Source: Parahoeflea alexandrii
GTDB lineage: Bacteria; Pseudomonadota; Alphaproteobacteria; Rhizobiales; Rhizobiaceae
DNA length: 64,000 nt
Assembly (NCBI RefSeq): GCF_024105735.1
Contig: NZ_JAAAML010000001.1
Location: 1,745,809 to 1,809,808, forward strand
Reading direction: 5' to 3'
The position numbers were made by a program, and so were the translations under genes. Of this stretch, positions 7,962 through 17,452 are shown piece by piece. The first letter of the stretch is position 1. Each line of letters starts with the position of its first letter. Under the pieces are notes generated by a model. The model made no database searches. It was not told the DNA's origin and saw only the letters and a list, made by a program, of their open reading frames with translations.

Positions 7962-9170
7962 ATGGCTCATCAAACAGGCGTCTCAGCTGACGCTGACGAT
8001 GCCGGACGCGTATCGTTGATGAATGATCCCAAGGCGCGTGGCCTTGTATTCCAGGCATTGCTTATCATTGCCGTCATCTTTCTGGTGTATTCGGGTGTAA
8101 GCAACGCCATTGACAATCTGGCGCGGGCGGGAATTGCCTCCGGCCTCGGATTTTTCGGTGAACGTGCCGGTTTCGATATCGGCCAGTCCTTCATTCCCTA
8201 TACCAATGACAGCACCTATCTTCGGGCCTTCTTCGTCGGTCTGCTGAACACGATGGTGGTGGCCATCATCGGTATCTTCCTTGCCACGGTGATCGGTTTC
8301 ATCGTCGGTCTTGCCAGGCTGTCGAAAAACTATCTGGTGCAGAAATTCGCCACCGTCTATGTCGAGACGCTGCGCAACATCCCGCTGCTGCTGCAGCTGC
8401 TGTTCTGGTACAAGGCAGTGCTTTCCATCCTGCCGTCGCCGCGCGCCGTTGGACTGGAGCCTGGCGTCGAGGTGGTTTTCAACCTCAACAACCGCGGGCT
8501 CTACATGCCGCGCATCGTCCCGGAGGGCGGGGCCCAGTTCATTCTCTTTGCCTTCATCATCGCGGTCGTCGCCTGGTTCTTTATCGGCCGCTGGGCCAAG
8601 AAGCGGCAGATGGCTACCGGCCAGCAGTTTCCGGTCTTCCTCACCGGGCTGGCTCTGGTGATCGCGCTGCCGCTGCTGACCTTCCTGGTGACCGGCATGC
8701 CGATGTCGCTCGAATATGCCAGCCTTCAGGGTTTCAACATGGTTGGCGGCTGGGTGATCCAGCCCGAGTTCATGGCGCTTCTTCTGGGGCTGTCGCTCTA
8801 CACGGCTTCGTTCATCGCCGAAATCGTCCGCGCCGGTATCCTGGCTGTGTCACATGGTCAGTCGGAGGCAGCCTTCGCGCTGGGTCTCAGGCCAAACCTG
8901 ACCAGCCGTCTTGTGGTGGTGCCTCAGGCGATGCGGGTCATCATTCCGCCGCTGACCAGCCAGTTCTTGAACCTGACCAAGAACTCTTCGCTGGCAGTTG
9001 CCATCGGCTACCCTGACCTTGTGTCGATCTTCGGCGGTACGGTGCTCAACCAGACCGGACAGGCGGTGGAGGTGATCTCGATTACCATGCTGGTCTATCT
9101 CACCCTTTCTCTGCTGACTTCGGCATTCATGAACTGGTTTAACTCCAGTGTCGCACTGGTGGAGCGCTGA
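7962..9170 (+). CDS. aapQ: General L-amino acid ABC transporter permease
   Basis: A 402-residue polytopic inner-membrane permease of the HisM/GlnP type. An N-terminal membrane segment (about 26-48) is followed by a periplasmic stretch and the conserved permease domain. The EAA loop that contacts the ATPase reads GQSEAAFALGLRPNLTSRL, followed by VVPQAMRVIIPPL. The ATG at 7962 has the ribosome site TTGGGGACAG directly upstream. It pairs with AapM 3 nt downstream, giving a heterodimeric channel for AapJ-bound amino acids. Confidence 0.94.
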   Translation: MAHQTGVSADADDAGRVSLMNDPKARGLVFQALLIIAVIFLVYSGVSNAIDNLARAGIASGLGFFGERAGFDIGQSFIPYTNDSTYLRAFFVGLLNTMVVAIIGIFLATVIGFIVGLARLSKNYLVQKFATVYVETLRNIPLLLQLLFWYKAVLSILPSPRAVGLEPGVEVVFNLNNRGLYMPRIVPEGGAQFILFAFIIAVVAWFFIGRWAKKRQMATGQQFPVFLTGLALVIALPLLTFLVTGMPMSLEYASLQGFNMVGGWVIQPEFMALLLGLSLYTASFIAEIVRAGILAVSHGQSEAAFALGLRPNLTSRLVVVPQAMRVIIPPLTSQFLNLTKNSSLAVAIGYPDLVSIFGGTVLNQTGQAVEVISITMLVYLTLSLLTSAFMNWFNSSVALVER

Positions 9171-9173
9171 ACC

Positions 9174-10307
9174 ATGGAAACACTCCCAACTTCAATACGG
9201 TATGTTCGCTCTGAAGAAAGCCCGACGATGGCGCCTCCGGTTTCGACCGGTGGTGTCGGTGGCTGGCTCAAGGAGAACCTTTTCGCAAGCACGCGCGACA
9301 CGATCCTGACCATCGTGACAGCCCTTTTCCTGCTGTGGATAATCCCACCTATCATCGACTGGGCCTTTATCAGCGCGGTCTGGACCGGTGACAGCCGCGA
9401 AGCCTGCCTTGGGCCAGGAACCGGTGCCTGTTGGGCCTTTGTCGAGGCCAAGTTCGGTCAGTTCATCTATGGACGCTATCCGATCGAGGAACGCTGGCGG
9501 GTCAACCTGTCCGGGCTTCTGCTGATCGCCGGCCTTGTCCCGATCGCCATCCCCTCGGTGCCCTACAAGCGTGAGAACGCGCTTTATCTGCTGGTGGTCT
9601 TCCCGATACTGGCCTTCATCCTGCTCACCGGCCAGTTCGGGCTTGAACCGGTCGAGACGGCCCTGTGGGGCGGTCTGCTGGTGACCCTGGTCGTGGCGAT
9701 CGTCGGTATCGTGGTGTCTTTCCCGCTCGGGATCCTGCTGGCGCTGGGGCGCCGGTCGGAGATGCCGATCGTCAAGATGTTCAGCGTGATCTTCATCGAG
9801 TTCTGGCGTGGCGTTCCGCTGATCACGGTGCTGTTCATGTCCTCCGTGATGTTGCCACTGTTCCTTCCGGACGGTGTGACATTCGACAAGCTGCTCAGGG
9901 CGCTGATCGGCGTGGCACTGTTTTCTTCGGCTTACATGGCCGAGGTGATCCGCGGTGGTCTGCAGGCGATCCCCAAGGGGCAGTACGAGGCAGCCAACGC
10001 GATGGCGCTGACCTTCTGGCAGGGCACACGTCTGGTGATCATGCCGCAGGCTCTGAAACTGGTCATTCCAGGCATCGTCAACACGTTCATCGGCCTGTTC
10101 AAGGACACAAGCCTTGTCCTCATCATTGGGCTGTTTGACCTGCTCGGCATCGTTCAGCAGAACATGAACGATCAGAACTGGATTTCACCTGCAACGCCGG
10201 CGACCGGTTTCGTCTTTGCCGCGTTCGTCTTCTTCATCTTCTGCTTCGGCATGTCGCGCTATTCCGCCTATATGGAACGGCGTCTCGATACTGGCCACAA
10301 ACGATAA
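9174..10307 (+). CDS. aapM: General L-amino acid ABC transporter permease
   Basis: A 377-residue inner-membrane permease, the partner of AapQ. It has several membrane segments and the EAA loop [19 protein letters not shown] followed by [13 protein letters not shown]. The gene begins 3 nt after the aapQ stop, so translation is probably coupled. The N-terminal 25 residues are polar and poorly conserved, so a start slightly further downstream (ATG at 9229) cannot be excluded. Confidence 0.94.
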   Translation: METLPTSIRYVRSEESPTMAPPVSTGGVGGWLKENLFASTRDTILTIVTALFLLWIIPPIIDWAFISAVWTGDSREACLGPGTGACWAFVEAKFGQFIYGRYPIEERWRVNLSGLLLIAGLVPIAIPSVPYKRENALYLLVVFPILAFILLTGQFGLEPVETALWGGLLVTLVVAIVGIVVSFPLGILLALGRRSEMPIVKMFSVIFIEFWRGVPLITVLFMSSVMLPLFLPDGVTFDKLLRALIGVALFSSAYMAEVIRGGLQAIPKGQYEAANAMALTFWQGTRLVIMPQALKLVIPGIVNTFIGLFKDTSLVLIIGLFDLLGIVQQNMNDQNWISPATPATGFVFAAFVFFIFCFGMSRYSAYMERRLDTGHKR

Positions 10308-10321
10308 AAGGGAACTCAACC

Positions 10322-11119
10322 ATGGCTGACAGCAACGCAGCAGCAACAGAAGGTGCCGGTCCTTCAAAAATGACCGTGTCGGAAACCGATGTGGCGATCG
10401 AGCTCATCGGCATGAACAAGTGGTACGGTGAATTTCATGTTCTCCGTGACATCAATCTCAAGGTCATGCGCGGCGAGCGCATCGTCATTGCCGGGCCTTC
10501 CGGCTCGGGCAAATCGACGATGATCCGCTGCATCAACCGGCTGGAAGAGCACCAGAAGGGCAAGATCATCGTCGATGGCATCGAGCTGACCAATGATCTC
10601 AAAAAGATCGACGAGGTTCGCCGCGAAGTCGGCATGGTGTTCCAGCACTTCAACCTGTTTCCGCACCTGACCATCCTCGAGAACTGCACCCTGGCGCCGA
10701 TCTGGGTGCGCAAGATGCCGAAGAAGAAGGCCGAGGAAATCGCCATGCACTACCTGGAACGGGTGAAGATCCCGGAACAGGCGAACAAGTATCCGGGCCA
10801 GCTTTCGGGCGGTCAGCAGCAGCGTGTGGCGATCGCCCGGTCGCTGTGCATGAACCCGCGCATCATGCTGTTTGACGAGCCGACCTCGGCGCTCGATCCG
10901 GAAATGATCAAGGAAGTGCTCGACACCATGGTGGGTCTTGCCGAAGAAGGCATGACCATGCTGTGCGTCACCCACGAAATGGGTTTTGCGCGCCAGGTCG
11001 CCAACCGCGTGATCTTCATGGACCAGGGCCAGATCGTCGAGCAGAACGAGCCGGGCGAGTTCTTTGACAATCCCCAGCATGAGCGGACCAAGCTGTTCCT
11101 CAGCCAGATCCTGCACTAG
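10322..11119 (+). CDS. aapP: General L-amino acid ABC transporter ATP-binding protein
   Basis: A 265-residue ABC ATPase energising AapQM. Walker A is GPSGSGKST (Lys64), the Q-loop lies in [14 protein letters not shown], the signature is LSGGQQQR, Walker B is [14 protein letters not shown] and the switch histidine is in CVTHEM. All catalytic elements are intact. It lies 14 nt after aapM and closes the aapJQMP operon; a DUF2459 gene begins 11 nt further on. Confidence 0.96.
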   Translation: MADSNAAATEGAGPSKMTVSETDVAIELIGMNKWYGEFHVLRDINLKVMRGERIVIAGPSGSGKSTMIRCINRLEEHQKGKIIVDGIELTNDLKKIDEVRREVGMVFQHFNLFPHLTILENCTLAPIWVRKMPKKKAEEIAMHYLERVKIPEQANKYPGQLSGGQQQRVAIARSLCMNPRIMLFDEPTSALDPEMIKEVLDTMVGLAEEGMTMLCVTHEMGFARQVANRVIFMDQGQIVEQNEPGEFFDNPQHERTKLFLSQILH

Positions 11120-11130
11120 GGTCGAAGGAT

Positions 11131-11883
11131 ATGGCACCGGGCGCCGGCGCTCGCCGGCCCCGTGTCTGGCGATGTCTGTTGGCCGCGGCGCTTCTGATAC
11201 TCGTTTCATTGGGCCTCGGGACTGTTGTTCCGAGGCCCTTGTCGGCTTTGTTCCCTGTGGCGGATGCAACCGATTCCCGAGCTCTCGGCAACATGCGGAC
11301 CGTTCTGGTGCTTTCCAGCGAGATCCATACCGATCTGGCGTTGCCGGTAACGCGTGAGGTGGCTGCTGACTTCGCATTCATGGCGGCCGACGGGCTTGAC
11401 CCGGCCCAACCAGGTGTCGAGTATCTGATCGCCGGATGGGGTGGCCGCAGTTTTTACATCGAAACGCCGACATGGTCGGATCTCAAACCCGGTCCGGTGC
11501 TCAGAGCCCTGACGCTGGACCGGTCGGTGATGCATGTCGGACTTGCAGGTTACATCGACCAAAGCCATCCGACGGTCCGGACGATCGAACTCGACGAGGC
11601 ATCCTTTCAACGTCTGCTCCAGTCGGTTCTTGCCAGCTTCATCCGAACGCCCGATGGCGTACCGGTTCTCGTTGCGGGCGCCAGCTACGGAGATTATGAC
11701 CGGTTTTATGAGGCGGAAGGGCGGTTCAATGCAATCGTTGGATGCAATGTCTGGACCGCGCGGATGCTCAGGCAGGCGGGACTGGCGACCGGATGGTGGA
11801 CGCCGTTGCCGGTTTTGCTGACCACAAGTCTCGGGTTGCACAATACGTCAAACCGGTTCGGTTACAGCCCTGTGGCGCGGTAG
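11131..11883 (+). CDS. DUF2459 (TIGR02117 family) protein
   Basis: A 250-residue protein with one N-terminal membrane segment or signal anchor (about 13-32, RCLLAAALLILVSLGLGTVV) and a periplasmic body. Landmarks of the DUF2459 family are SEIHTDLALP, the aromatic GWGGRSFYIETPTW and the C-terminal CNVWTARMLRQAGLATGWWTPLP (first 20: CNVWTARMLRQAGLATGWWT). The conserved His and Cys suggest an enzyme, but no function is established for the family. It starts 11 nt after aapP, so it may be read from the aap transcript. Its last 22 nt overlap the end of the opposite-strand FAD monooxygenase gene. Confidence 0.8.
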   Translation: MAPGAGARRPRVWRCLLAAALLILVSLGLGTVVPRPLSALFPVADATDSRALGNMRTVLVLSSEIHTDLALPVTREVAADFAFMAADGLDPAQPGVEYLIAGWGGRSFYIETPTWSDLKPGPVLRALTLDRSVMHVGLAGYIDQSHPTVRTIELDEASFQRLLQSVLASFIRTPDGVPVLVAGASYGDYDRFYEAEGRFNAIVGCNVWTARMLRQAGLATGWWTPLPVLLTTSLGLHNTSNRFGYSPVAR

Positions 11884-13037
11884 GCGTAAAGCCAGTCGAG
11901 TTCGGCTGCCAGGTTTTCCGGCTGCCGCAGCGCCAGAACCAGGTCCCGGCCGAGGCGGATCGGACCGCGGGCATGATAGGCGAACTGGTTGAAGGCACCG
12001 CGGGAACGGGCGCGGCCCACACGTGCCCGGCGCTTGGCCTGATAGGCCTGAAGCGTGGCGGCCAGTTCTCCTTCAACGCCGTTGCAAGCCTGGGCAAGTT
12101 CATAGCCATCCTCGATGGCCATCGCTGCGCCCTGGGCTGCGAAAGGTGTCATGGCATGCGCCGCATCGCCGATCAGTATGGTGCTCGCCCCATCATGCCA
12201 GGGGCCGTCGGGCAGTTCGTAAAGCGGCCAGCGCGTCATTTCCGGCGCTTGGCGCAGGATTGCGACCAGATCCCGGTGCCAGCCGGAAAAGGCGGTGAGC
12301 AGATCCTGGCGGCGGTCGGGCTGTTCGCGCTGGGCCCAGGTCTGGCCGGGATCGTTGCCTCGGGTGATCGCCACCATGTTGAACGTTTTTCCGTTCTCTA
12401 GCGGGTAGGCAACGAGGTGCGTTCTGGGTCCGAGAAGTGCGGTGACACTGGCCGGGTTCAACACCGAACGGGCAACATCTGCTGGCACCTTGAACCGCCA
12501 GGCAACCTGACCGGAAAAGCGTGGCGACGGCGCCCCCTTGATCAGCTTCCGGATCTCAGACCAGACGCCGTCGGCGCCGACGACAAGATCTGGGCGCGGC
12601 ATTCCCAGGCGGTTGGCAAGGTCTCCCATTCCGGTCGCACTGATCCGCTGGCCCAGATGCAGATGGCAGCTGGGCTGGGTGTTGACCGCATCTAGCAGCA
12701 GTGTTTGCAGGTCGGCACGATGCATGACGCCATAAGGCGCACCCCACCGCTCGGCGGCAAACGCGCCACAGGGGACATGAGTGATCTTGCGCAGCGATCC
12801 GCCGGAGGCCAGCACAATCTCGTGCGGGTGGACCATTGCTCGCTGCAAGGCCTCGCCGAGCCCGAGTGCAATGAGGATGCGGCTCGCATTGGGCGAAACC
12901 TGGAGGCCGGCGCCGACTTCGCTCAAGGCCGGTGCCTGTTCGACAAGGTGAACTTCGTGGCCCGGGCGGGCGAAGGAGAGCGCGCTTGTCAGGCCGCCAA
13001 TACCCGCGCCGATGATCAGAATGTTACGGACCGTCAC
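11862..13037 (-). CDS. FAD-dependent monooxygenase (salicylate hydroxylase-like)
   Basis: A 391-residue class A flavoprotein hydroxylase. The dinucleotide-binding start is ILIIGAGIGGLTSAL, the DG motif is VVGADGVWSEIR and the second FAD motif is LIGDAAHAMTPFAAQGAAM. Such enzymes hydroxylate aromatic rings with NAD(P)H and O2; the substrate cannot be read from sequence. I chose the GTG at 13037 because GGGAGGA lies 4 nt upstream, although the frame extends to a TTG at 13058. It stands alone on this strand and overlaps the DUF2459 gene by 22 nt at the 3' end. Confidence 0.85.
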   Translation of the reverse strand: MTVRNILIIGAGIGGLTSALSFARPGHEVHLVEQAPALSEVGAGLQVSPNASRILIALGLGEALQRAMVHPHEIVLASGGSLRKITHVPCGAFAAERWGAPYGVMHRADLQTLLLDAVNTQPSCHLHLGQRISATGMGDLANRLGMPRPDLVVGADGVWSEIRKLIKGAPSPRFSGQVAWRFKVPADVARSVLNPASVTALLGPRTHLVAYPLENGKTFNMVAITRGNDPGQTWAQREQPDRRQDLLTAFSGWHRDLVAILRQAPEMTRWPLYELPDGPWHDGASTILIGDAAHAMTPFAAQGAAMAIEDGYELAQACNGVEGELAATLQAYQAKRRARVGRARSRGAFNQFAYHARGPIRLGRDLVLALRQPENLAAELDWLYAYRATGL

Positions 13038-13202
13038 TGCGTCCTCCCGACACGGCAAAGAGCATCTGTCTTTCGACCTGAAGGCTTTGAGAAAACGAAG
13101 GTCGGAAATCCGGGCAATGTTGTGTCCCGGGGTTGTGTCCCGGGGTTCTGACCCGGTGCCGTGTCCGCGGCTCTCACCCAGTCAATCCGGGCCGGAACGG
13201 TC

Positions 13203-13448
13203 TCAGGCTGCGGCGTATGCCCAGGAACAGCCTGCAGGCAGAGTGTCATCGCCGTGCAAAGCCGGATTGTACTTGTAGAGGGTCGAGCAGTAAGGGCAGA
13301 CCTTCTCGCTGTCCGATCCCATGTCGAGAAATTCGTGCGGGTGATCGAAAGGCGGGTTGGCACCCACGCACATGAATTCCTTGACGCCGATTTCGATAGA
13401 GGCGTGTCCCGCGTCATTCTGGAAATGCGGGATTTTGTGGTCAGCCAT
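13203..13448 (-). CDS. Zinc-finger CHCC protein, NDUFS6-like complex I accessory subunit
   Basis: An 81-residue protein with the CHCC zinc site of the NDUFS6 family: Cys in EFMCVG, His in FDHPHEFLD, then the paired cysteines KVCPYCSTLYKY. In mitochondria and alphaproteobacteria the protein is a zinc-binding accessory subunit of complex I. With the NDUFS4-like gene at 1261 it gives two such subunits within about 12 kb, both outside a nuo operon. Confidence 0.88.
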   Translation of the reverse strand: MADHKIPHFQNDAGHASIEIGVKEFMCVGANPPFDHPHEFLDMGSDSEKVCPYCSTLYKYNPALHGDDTLPAGCSWAYAAA

Positions 13449-13626
13449 AGATCTCTCCGTCGTGGCGAACTCGATTTCGAGCGGACCTTATACGCTGGTC
13501 CGGCAAAAGTGTAGCCGGTAATTGAAGACAGCGCTGATACTTGTGGGGAGCAATGCAGTCATCATCAGACCGGAACATTTGCAAGGCGACGGGATTGAGA
13601 TAGGTAGGGTGCGAAAGGGGCCTCAC

Positions 13627-14418
13627 ATGAATCTGGATCGGCTGCAGGCCGGGCGGTTTACGTCCGGGGATGTTGAAATCGCATGGTACGAGGCGGGCAG
13701 TCCGGACGGATTTCCGGTGTTGCTGATTCACGGATTTGCCTCCACCGCTCATGTAAACTGGGTGTTCCCTGGCTGGGTCAAGACGCTCGATCAGGCCGGT
13801 TTCCGGGTCATTGCACTCGACAATCGCGGGCACGGCCAGTCCGACAAGCCGCACGATGCCGAAGCCTATCATCCCGAAACCATGGCTGCGGACGCGGCAG
13901 GCCTGCTTGATTCGCTCGGCATTGGATCCGCGCATGTGATGGGTTACTCGATGGGTGCGCGGATCTCGGCGTTCCTGGCAATTGCGCGACCGGACCTGGT
14001 TCATTCGCTGGTGTTCGGCGGTCTGGGGCTCGGCATGATCGACGGGGTCGGGGACTGGGATCCGATCGCCGACGCCCTCTTGGCGCCGTCAATCGATGAT
14101 GTCAGCGACGAGCGAGGCCGCATGTTCCGGGCCTTTGCCGAGCAGACCAAGAGCGACCGGCTGGCGCTGGCCGCCTGCATCCGGACCTCGCGGACGCTGG
14201 TGAGCCGGGAGGAGATTGCCCGGCTCACCGTGCCAACTCTGATCGGCGTCGGGAGCCGTGACGACATTGCCGGATCAGCCGAAGGCCTTGCGGGCCTGAT
14301 GCTGCGGGCGAGGGCGCTGGATATTCCCAACCGCGACCACATGCTTGCGGTTGGTGACAAGGTTTTCAAGGCTGCGGCGCTCGAATTTTTTGGTGACGTG
14401 GAAGCCGGATCAATTTGA
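13627..14418 (+). CDS. Alpha/beta hydrolase
   Basis: A 263-residue alpha/beta-hydrolase. The oxyanion region is LLIHGFAST, the nucleophile elbow is GYSMGAR (Ser), and the C-terminal acid and base are suggested by VGSRDDIAGS and NRDHMLAV. The ATG at 13627 has the ribosome site AAAGGGG upstream; an earlier in-frame start at 13522 has none. Its stop codon overlaps the start of a second alpha/beta hydrolase by one base (TGATG), so the pair is translationally coupled. Substrate unknown. Confidence 0.85.
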   Translation: MNLDRLQAGRFTSGDVEIAWYEAGSPDGFPVLLIHGFASTAHVNWVFPGWVKTLDQAGFRVIALDNRGHGQSDKPHDAEAYHPETMAADAAGLLDSLGIGSAHVMGYSMGARISAFLAIARPDLVHSLVFGGLGLGMIDGVGDWDPIADALLAPSIDDVSDERGRMFRAFAEQTKSDRLALAACIRTSRTLVSREEIARLTVPTLIGVGSRDDIAGSAEGLAGLMLRARALDIPNRDHMLAVGDKVFKAAALEFFGDVEAGSI

Positions 14419-15308
14419 TGAAAGACATGAAAAAACAAATTAATTTCAAAGGTGTATCAGACAATCTGCTGGCTGCCGATGTGCACGAGCCGCGGGGTGA
14501 AGTGCATGGCAATCCGGTGCTGCTGCTGCATGGTGGCGGACAGACACGCCATGCCTGGGGCGGCGCCGCACGGCGAATCGCCGATGCGGGCCACATGGCA
14601 TTTACGCTCGACCAGCGTGGTCACGGCGACAGCGCCTGGGTCGAGGACAAAGGTTATGCGTTTGATGATTATGCAGCCGACGCTGTTGCGGTGAGCCGCG
14701 AAATTGCCGAAATGACCGGCAGGAAAGCGGTCCTGGTCGGCGCTTCGCTTGGTGGTATTTCCGGGTTGATGGCCGAGCATCTTGGAGGACAAGGACTGCT
14801 TGCGGGTCTGGTTCTTGTCGATATCACGCCGCACATGGATGCCGATGGCGTTAGCCGCATTCAGGGTTTCATGGCGGAACGGATGCGCGAAGGTTTCGCC
14901 ACGCTCGAGGAAGCGGCCGACGCGATTGCCGCCTATCTGCCGAACCGGGCGCCGCGTCGTTCGCTGGACGGTCTGGCAAAGAACCTCCGGCTGGGCGCCG
15001 ACGGCCGCTACCGCTGGCACTGGGATCCGGCCTTTATCGATGGCCCACGCAACATCAATCACGGTTGGGAAACCGGTCAGCAGCGTCTGATCGAAGCGGC
15101 ATGCGGGTTGAAAATCCCGGTGCTCTTGGTGCGCGGCCAGCAATCCGAGCTGGTCACCGAGGAAGCGGTCAGAGCCTTCCGCGAAATGGTGCCCCATGCC
15201 GATTATGTCGATGTGTCGGGGGCCGGACACATGGTGGCGGGCGACCGCAACGATGCCTTCAATGACGCAATTTCTGCGTTTCTCGACAAGCTCGAGGGGC
15301 GGTGCTGA
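14418..15308 (+). CDS. Alpha/beta hydrolase (second of a coupled pair)
   Basis: A 296-residue alpha/beta-hydrolase. The oxyanion stretch is LLLHGGGQTRHAW, the nucleophile elbow is VGASLGGIS, and the catalytic His is probably in SGAGHMVAGD. The ATG at 14418 shares its first base with the TGA of the previous hydrolase. The downstream ATG at 14427 is an alternative. The sequence differs clearly from its neighbour, so the pair is not a recent duplication. A crotonase-type gene converges on it with 4 nt between stops. Confidence 0.85.
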   Translation: MKDMKKQINFKGVSDNLLAADVHEPRGEVHGNPVLLLHGGGQTRHAWGGAARRIADAGHMAFTLDQRGHGDSAWVEDKGYAFDDYAADAVAVSREIAEMTGRKAVLVGASLGGISGLMAEHLGGQGLLAGLVLVDITPHMDADGVSRIQGFMAERMREGFATLEEAADAIAAYLPNRAPRRSLDGLAKNLRLGADGRYRWHWDPAFIDGPRNINHGWETGQQRLIEAACGLKIPVLLVRGQQSELVTEEAVRAFREMVPHADYVDVSGAGHMVAGDRNDAFNDAISAFLDKLEGRC

Positions 15309-15312
15309 GATC

Positions 15313-16119
15313 TCAGCGGCCGTTGAAGGCGGGTTTGCGCTTTTCCATGAAAGCGCGGCGGCCCTCCGCGTAGTCGGCGCTGTCGAAGGTCGACGCTGCA
15401 AGACCAGCCGCACGTTTGTAGTCTTCTTCATGGTTGCTTTGCACTGCCGCGATCGCAGCCTTTGAGGCGCGAACGGAAAGGGGCGCTGCCCCGGCAATCG
15501 ACGCGGCGAGGGCCAGCGCATCGCTGTCAAGCTCGTCAGGCTCGCTCAGCTTCAGAAGGCATCCGCAGGCCAAGGCCTGCGCGGCGGAAAGTTCGGCGGT
15601 TGAATAGAGCGCCCGGCGCGCCTCTTGGTCCCCCAATGCCCTGACGAGATCCTGCACGGCGTCCAGCGGGTAGGCGAGGCCAAGACGGGCAGCGGGAATG
15701 GCGAAACGGGCCGTATGGTCTGCCAGCCTCAGATCCGCTGCTGCTGCAAGGCCGAAACCGCCGCCAAAACAGATGCCCCGCACCGATGCGATAACGGGCA
15801 CCGGGCAGTTGCGCACTGCTGCGAAAGCTGCCGAGTTGCCCGCCTCGTAGTCGCGCGCCGTGGTAGCGTCCTTGCGCAGGGTGGCGAATTCACCGATATC
15901 GGCACCGGCGGAAAAATCACGGCCTCCGGCACCGGACAGGATGACGACGCGGACGTGCTGCTCGACGACCAGCCAATTGATTGCATCGGGTACCGACCGC
16001 CACATTGCATCGGTCAATGCATTGCGTTTTTCCGGCCTGCTGACGGTGAGAAAACCGACACCGCTTTCATTGGCAGCGGCACCAATTCCGCCGTTTGCAA
16101 AGGATATGTTTACGTCCAT
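15313..16119 (-). CDS. Crotonase-superfamily protein lacking both hydratase glutamates
   Basis: A 268-residue enoyl-CoA hydratase/isomerase-fold protein. The CoA and oxyanion-hole elements are present (FSAGADIGEF and GICFGGGFGLA). Alignment by eye to rat mitochondrial enoyl-CoA hydratase puts Gly at the Glu144 position (GGGFGLA instead of GGGCELA) and Ala at the Glu164 position (IPAARLGL instead of QPEILLG). Canonical hydration needs both, so another crotonase reaction or an isomerase-like role is more likely. The C-terminal AFMEKRKPAFNGR tail is typical of the superfamily. Confidence 0.85.
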   Translation of the reverse strand: MDVNISFANGGIGAAANESGVGFLTVSRPEKRNALTDAMWRSVPDAINWLVVEQHVRVVILSGAGGRDFSAGADIGEFATLRKDATTARDYEAGNSAAFAAVRNCPVPVIASVRGICFGGGFGLAAAADLRLADHTARFAIPAARLGLAYPLDAVQDLVRALGDQEARRALYSTAELSAAQALACGCLLKLSEPDELDSDALALAASIAGAAPLSVRASKAAIAAVQSNHEEDYKRAAGLAASTFDSADYAEGRRAFMEKRKPAFNGR

Positions 16120-16174
16120 TTCATCCGCCCGATTGTTTTTTGCCGGATGTGTCTTATCCTTTATTGAAGGCTAC

Positions 16175-16196
16175 GTTCAAATCTCTTCGTTTGAAC
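16175..16196. promoter_or_regulatory. Inverted repeat upstream of cysE
   Basis: Perfect 7-bp dyad GTTCAAA / TTTGAAC with an 8-nt centre, 111 nt before the cysE start and 56 nt before the divergent crotonase gene. It could be an operator or a leader hairpin. Confidence 0.35.
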
Positions 16197-16306
16197 ATCG
16201 GTCCTGGACACCTTATCAAGGCGCTTCAGTGCATCCGGCGGGTCAAGAAAAACCTGCTTTGGTGCTGAAGGTGCAAACAAGCCCGGAAGCGGGCCCGGAG
16301 GCGGCA

Positions 16307-17131
16307 ATGTCAGCGAAATCAGGTGTGCGGGCGGGTGAATCCGTCAAGGCGATCGACCCGATATGGGATTCGATTCGCCTGGAAGCCGAAAGATCAATTG
16401 CGCAGGATCCGCTGCTTGCATCGTTTCTCTACTCGACCGTGCTGAACCAGCCGTCGCTTGAGGAAGCAGTGATCCACCGTGTCTGCGAACGGCTCGATCA
16501 CCAGGATCTTCAAGCCAACATCCTGCGCCAGACCTTCCTTGAAATGGTCAGTGACTGGCGGGAGTGGGGCTCGGTGCTGCGGGTCGACATCCAGGCCGTC
16601 TATGACCGTGACCCCGCCTGCACCCGGTTCATCCAGCCGGTGCTCTATTTCAAGGGCTTCCATGCCATCCAGACCCACCGTCTGGCCCACTGGCTGTGGG
16701 GCAAGGGAAGGGTGGACCTGGCGCTGTATCTTCAAAGTCGCTCCTCGGAGATCTTCCAGACCGACATTCATCCGGCGGCGAAGGTCGGCAAGGGGCTGTT
16801 CCTCGATCATGCCACCGGTCTGGTGGTCGGCATGACCGCGACCATCGGCGACAACGTGTCGATCCTGCAGGGCGTCACGCTCGGCGGTACCGGCAAGGAG
16901 ACAGGCGACCGTCATCCGAAGATCAGGGACGGTGTGCTGATCGGCGCCGGCGCGAATGTGCTTGGCAATATCGAGATCGGCCATTGCAGCCGCGTGGCGG
17001 CCGGCTCGGTCGTGCTGAAACCGGTTCCACCCAATTCCACTGTCGCGGGGGTACCTGCACGGGTCGTCGGAACAGCCGGATGCTCGGAGCCATCGCGGGC
17101 GATGGACCAGATGCTCAACGGCGGCAACTGA
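16307..17131 (+). CDS. cysE: Serine O-acetyltransferase
   Basis: A 274-residue enzyme making O-acetylserine from serine and acetyl-CoA, the first committed step of cysteine synthesis. The N-terminal helical SATase domain (DPIWDSIRLEAER) is followed by a left-handed beta-helix of hexapeptide repeats, with FLDHATGLVVGMTATIGDNV, GVTLGGTGKETGDRHPKI and GAGANVLGNIEIG (all in the canonical order). The ATG at 16307 has GGAGG 4 nt upstream; the long upstream extension of the frame is unlikely to be coding. A DUF3126 gene follows 114 nt later, an arrangement I associate with Rhizobiaceae. Confidence 0.94.
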   Translation: MSAKSGVRAGESVKAIDPIWDSIRLEAERSIAQDPLLASFLYSTVLNQPSLEEAVIHRVCERLDHQDLQANILRQTFLEMVSDWREWGSVLRVDIQAVYDRDPACTRFIQPVLYFKGFHAIQTHRLAHWLWGKGRVDLALYLQSRSSEIFQTDIHPAAKVGKGLFLDHATGLVVGMTATIGDNVSILQGVTLGGTGKETGDRHPKIRDGVLIGAGANVLGNIEIGHCSRVAAGSVVLKPVPPNSTVAGVPARVVGTAGCSEPSRAMDQMLNGGN

Positions 17132-17174
17132 GCACGCTCACGCGCAGTTGATGCGGGATTTTTGTCCTTTGGCG

Positions 17175-17204
17175 GGATCGCGGGTTTGATTTAGCCCGCG
17201 GTCC
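17175..17204 (+). terminator. Hairpin after cysE
   Basis: Stem GGATCGCGGG / CCCGCGGTCC (10 pairs, one G-T) with a 10-nt loop, 43 nt after the cysE stop and 42 nt before the DUF3126 gene. There is no T run, so it may attenuate rather than stop transcription. Confidence 0.4.
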
Positions 17205-17245
17205 GTGTCAAAAGCCGGTCGAACCCAATTGCCCAGGAGAGCACT

Positions 17246-17452
17246 GTGAAACCGGACGAAATCATCAAGCTGGACGCCTATTTCAAGCGCATTTTCAATG
17301 ACAAGATGGTGATCAAGGCCCGGCCGCGGAAGGATGATTCGGCGGAAGTCTATCTCGGTGACGAGTTTCTCGGCATCGTTTTCCGTGACGATGAAGACGG
17401 AGATCTGTCATACAATTTCTCGATGGCCATTCTCGACGTCGACCTTACCTGA
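17246..17452 (+). CDS. DUF3126 family protein
   Basis: A 68-residue acidic cytoplasmic protein beginning MKPDEIIKLDAYFKRIF and containing the family stretches KARPRKDDSAEVYLGDEFLG and VFRDDEDGDLSYNF (20 or fewer each). The family occurs in alphaproteobacteria and has no known function. The proximity to cysE suggests a link to sulfur metabolism, but this is only context. Its last 8 nt overlap the end of the opposite-strand gene at 17445. Confidence 0.85.
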   Translation: MKPDEIIKLDAYFKRIFNDKMVIKARPRKDDSAEVYLGDEFLGIVFRDDEDGDLSYNFSMAILDVDLT

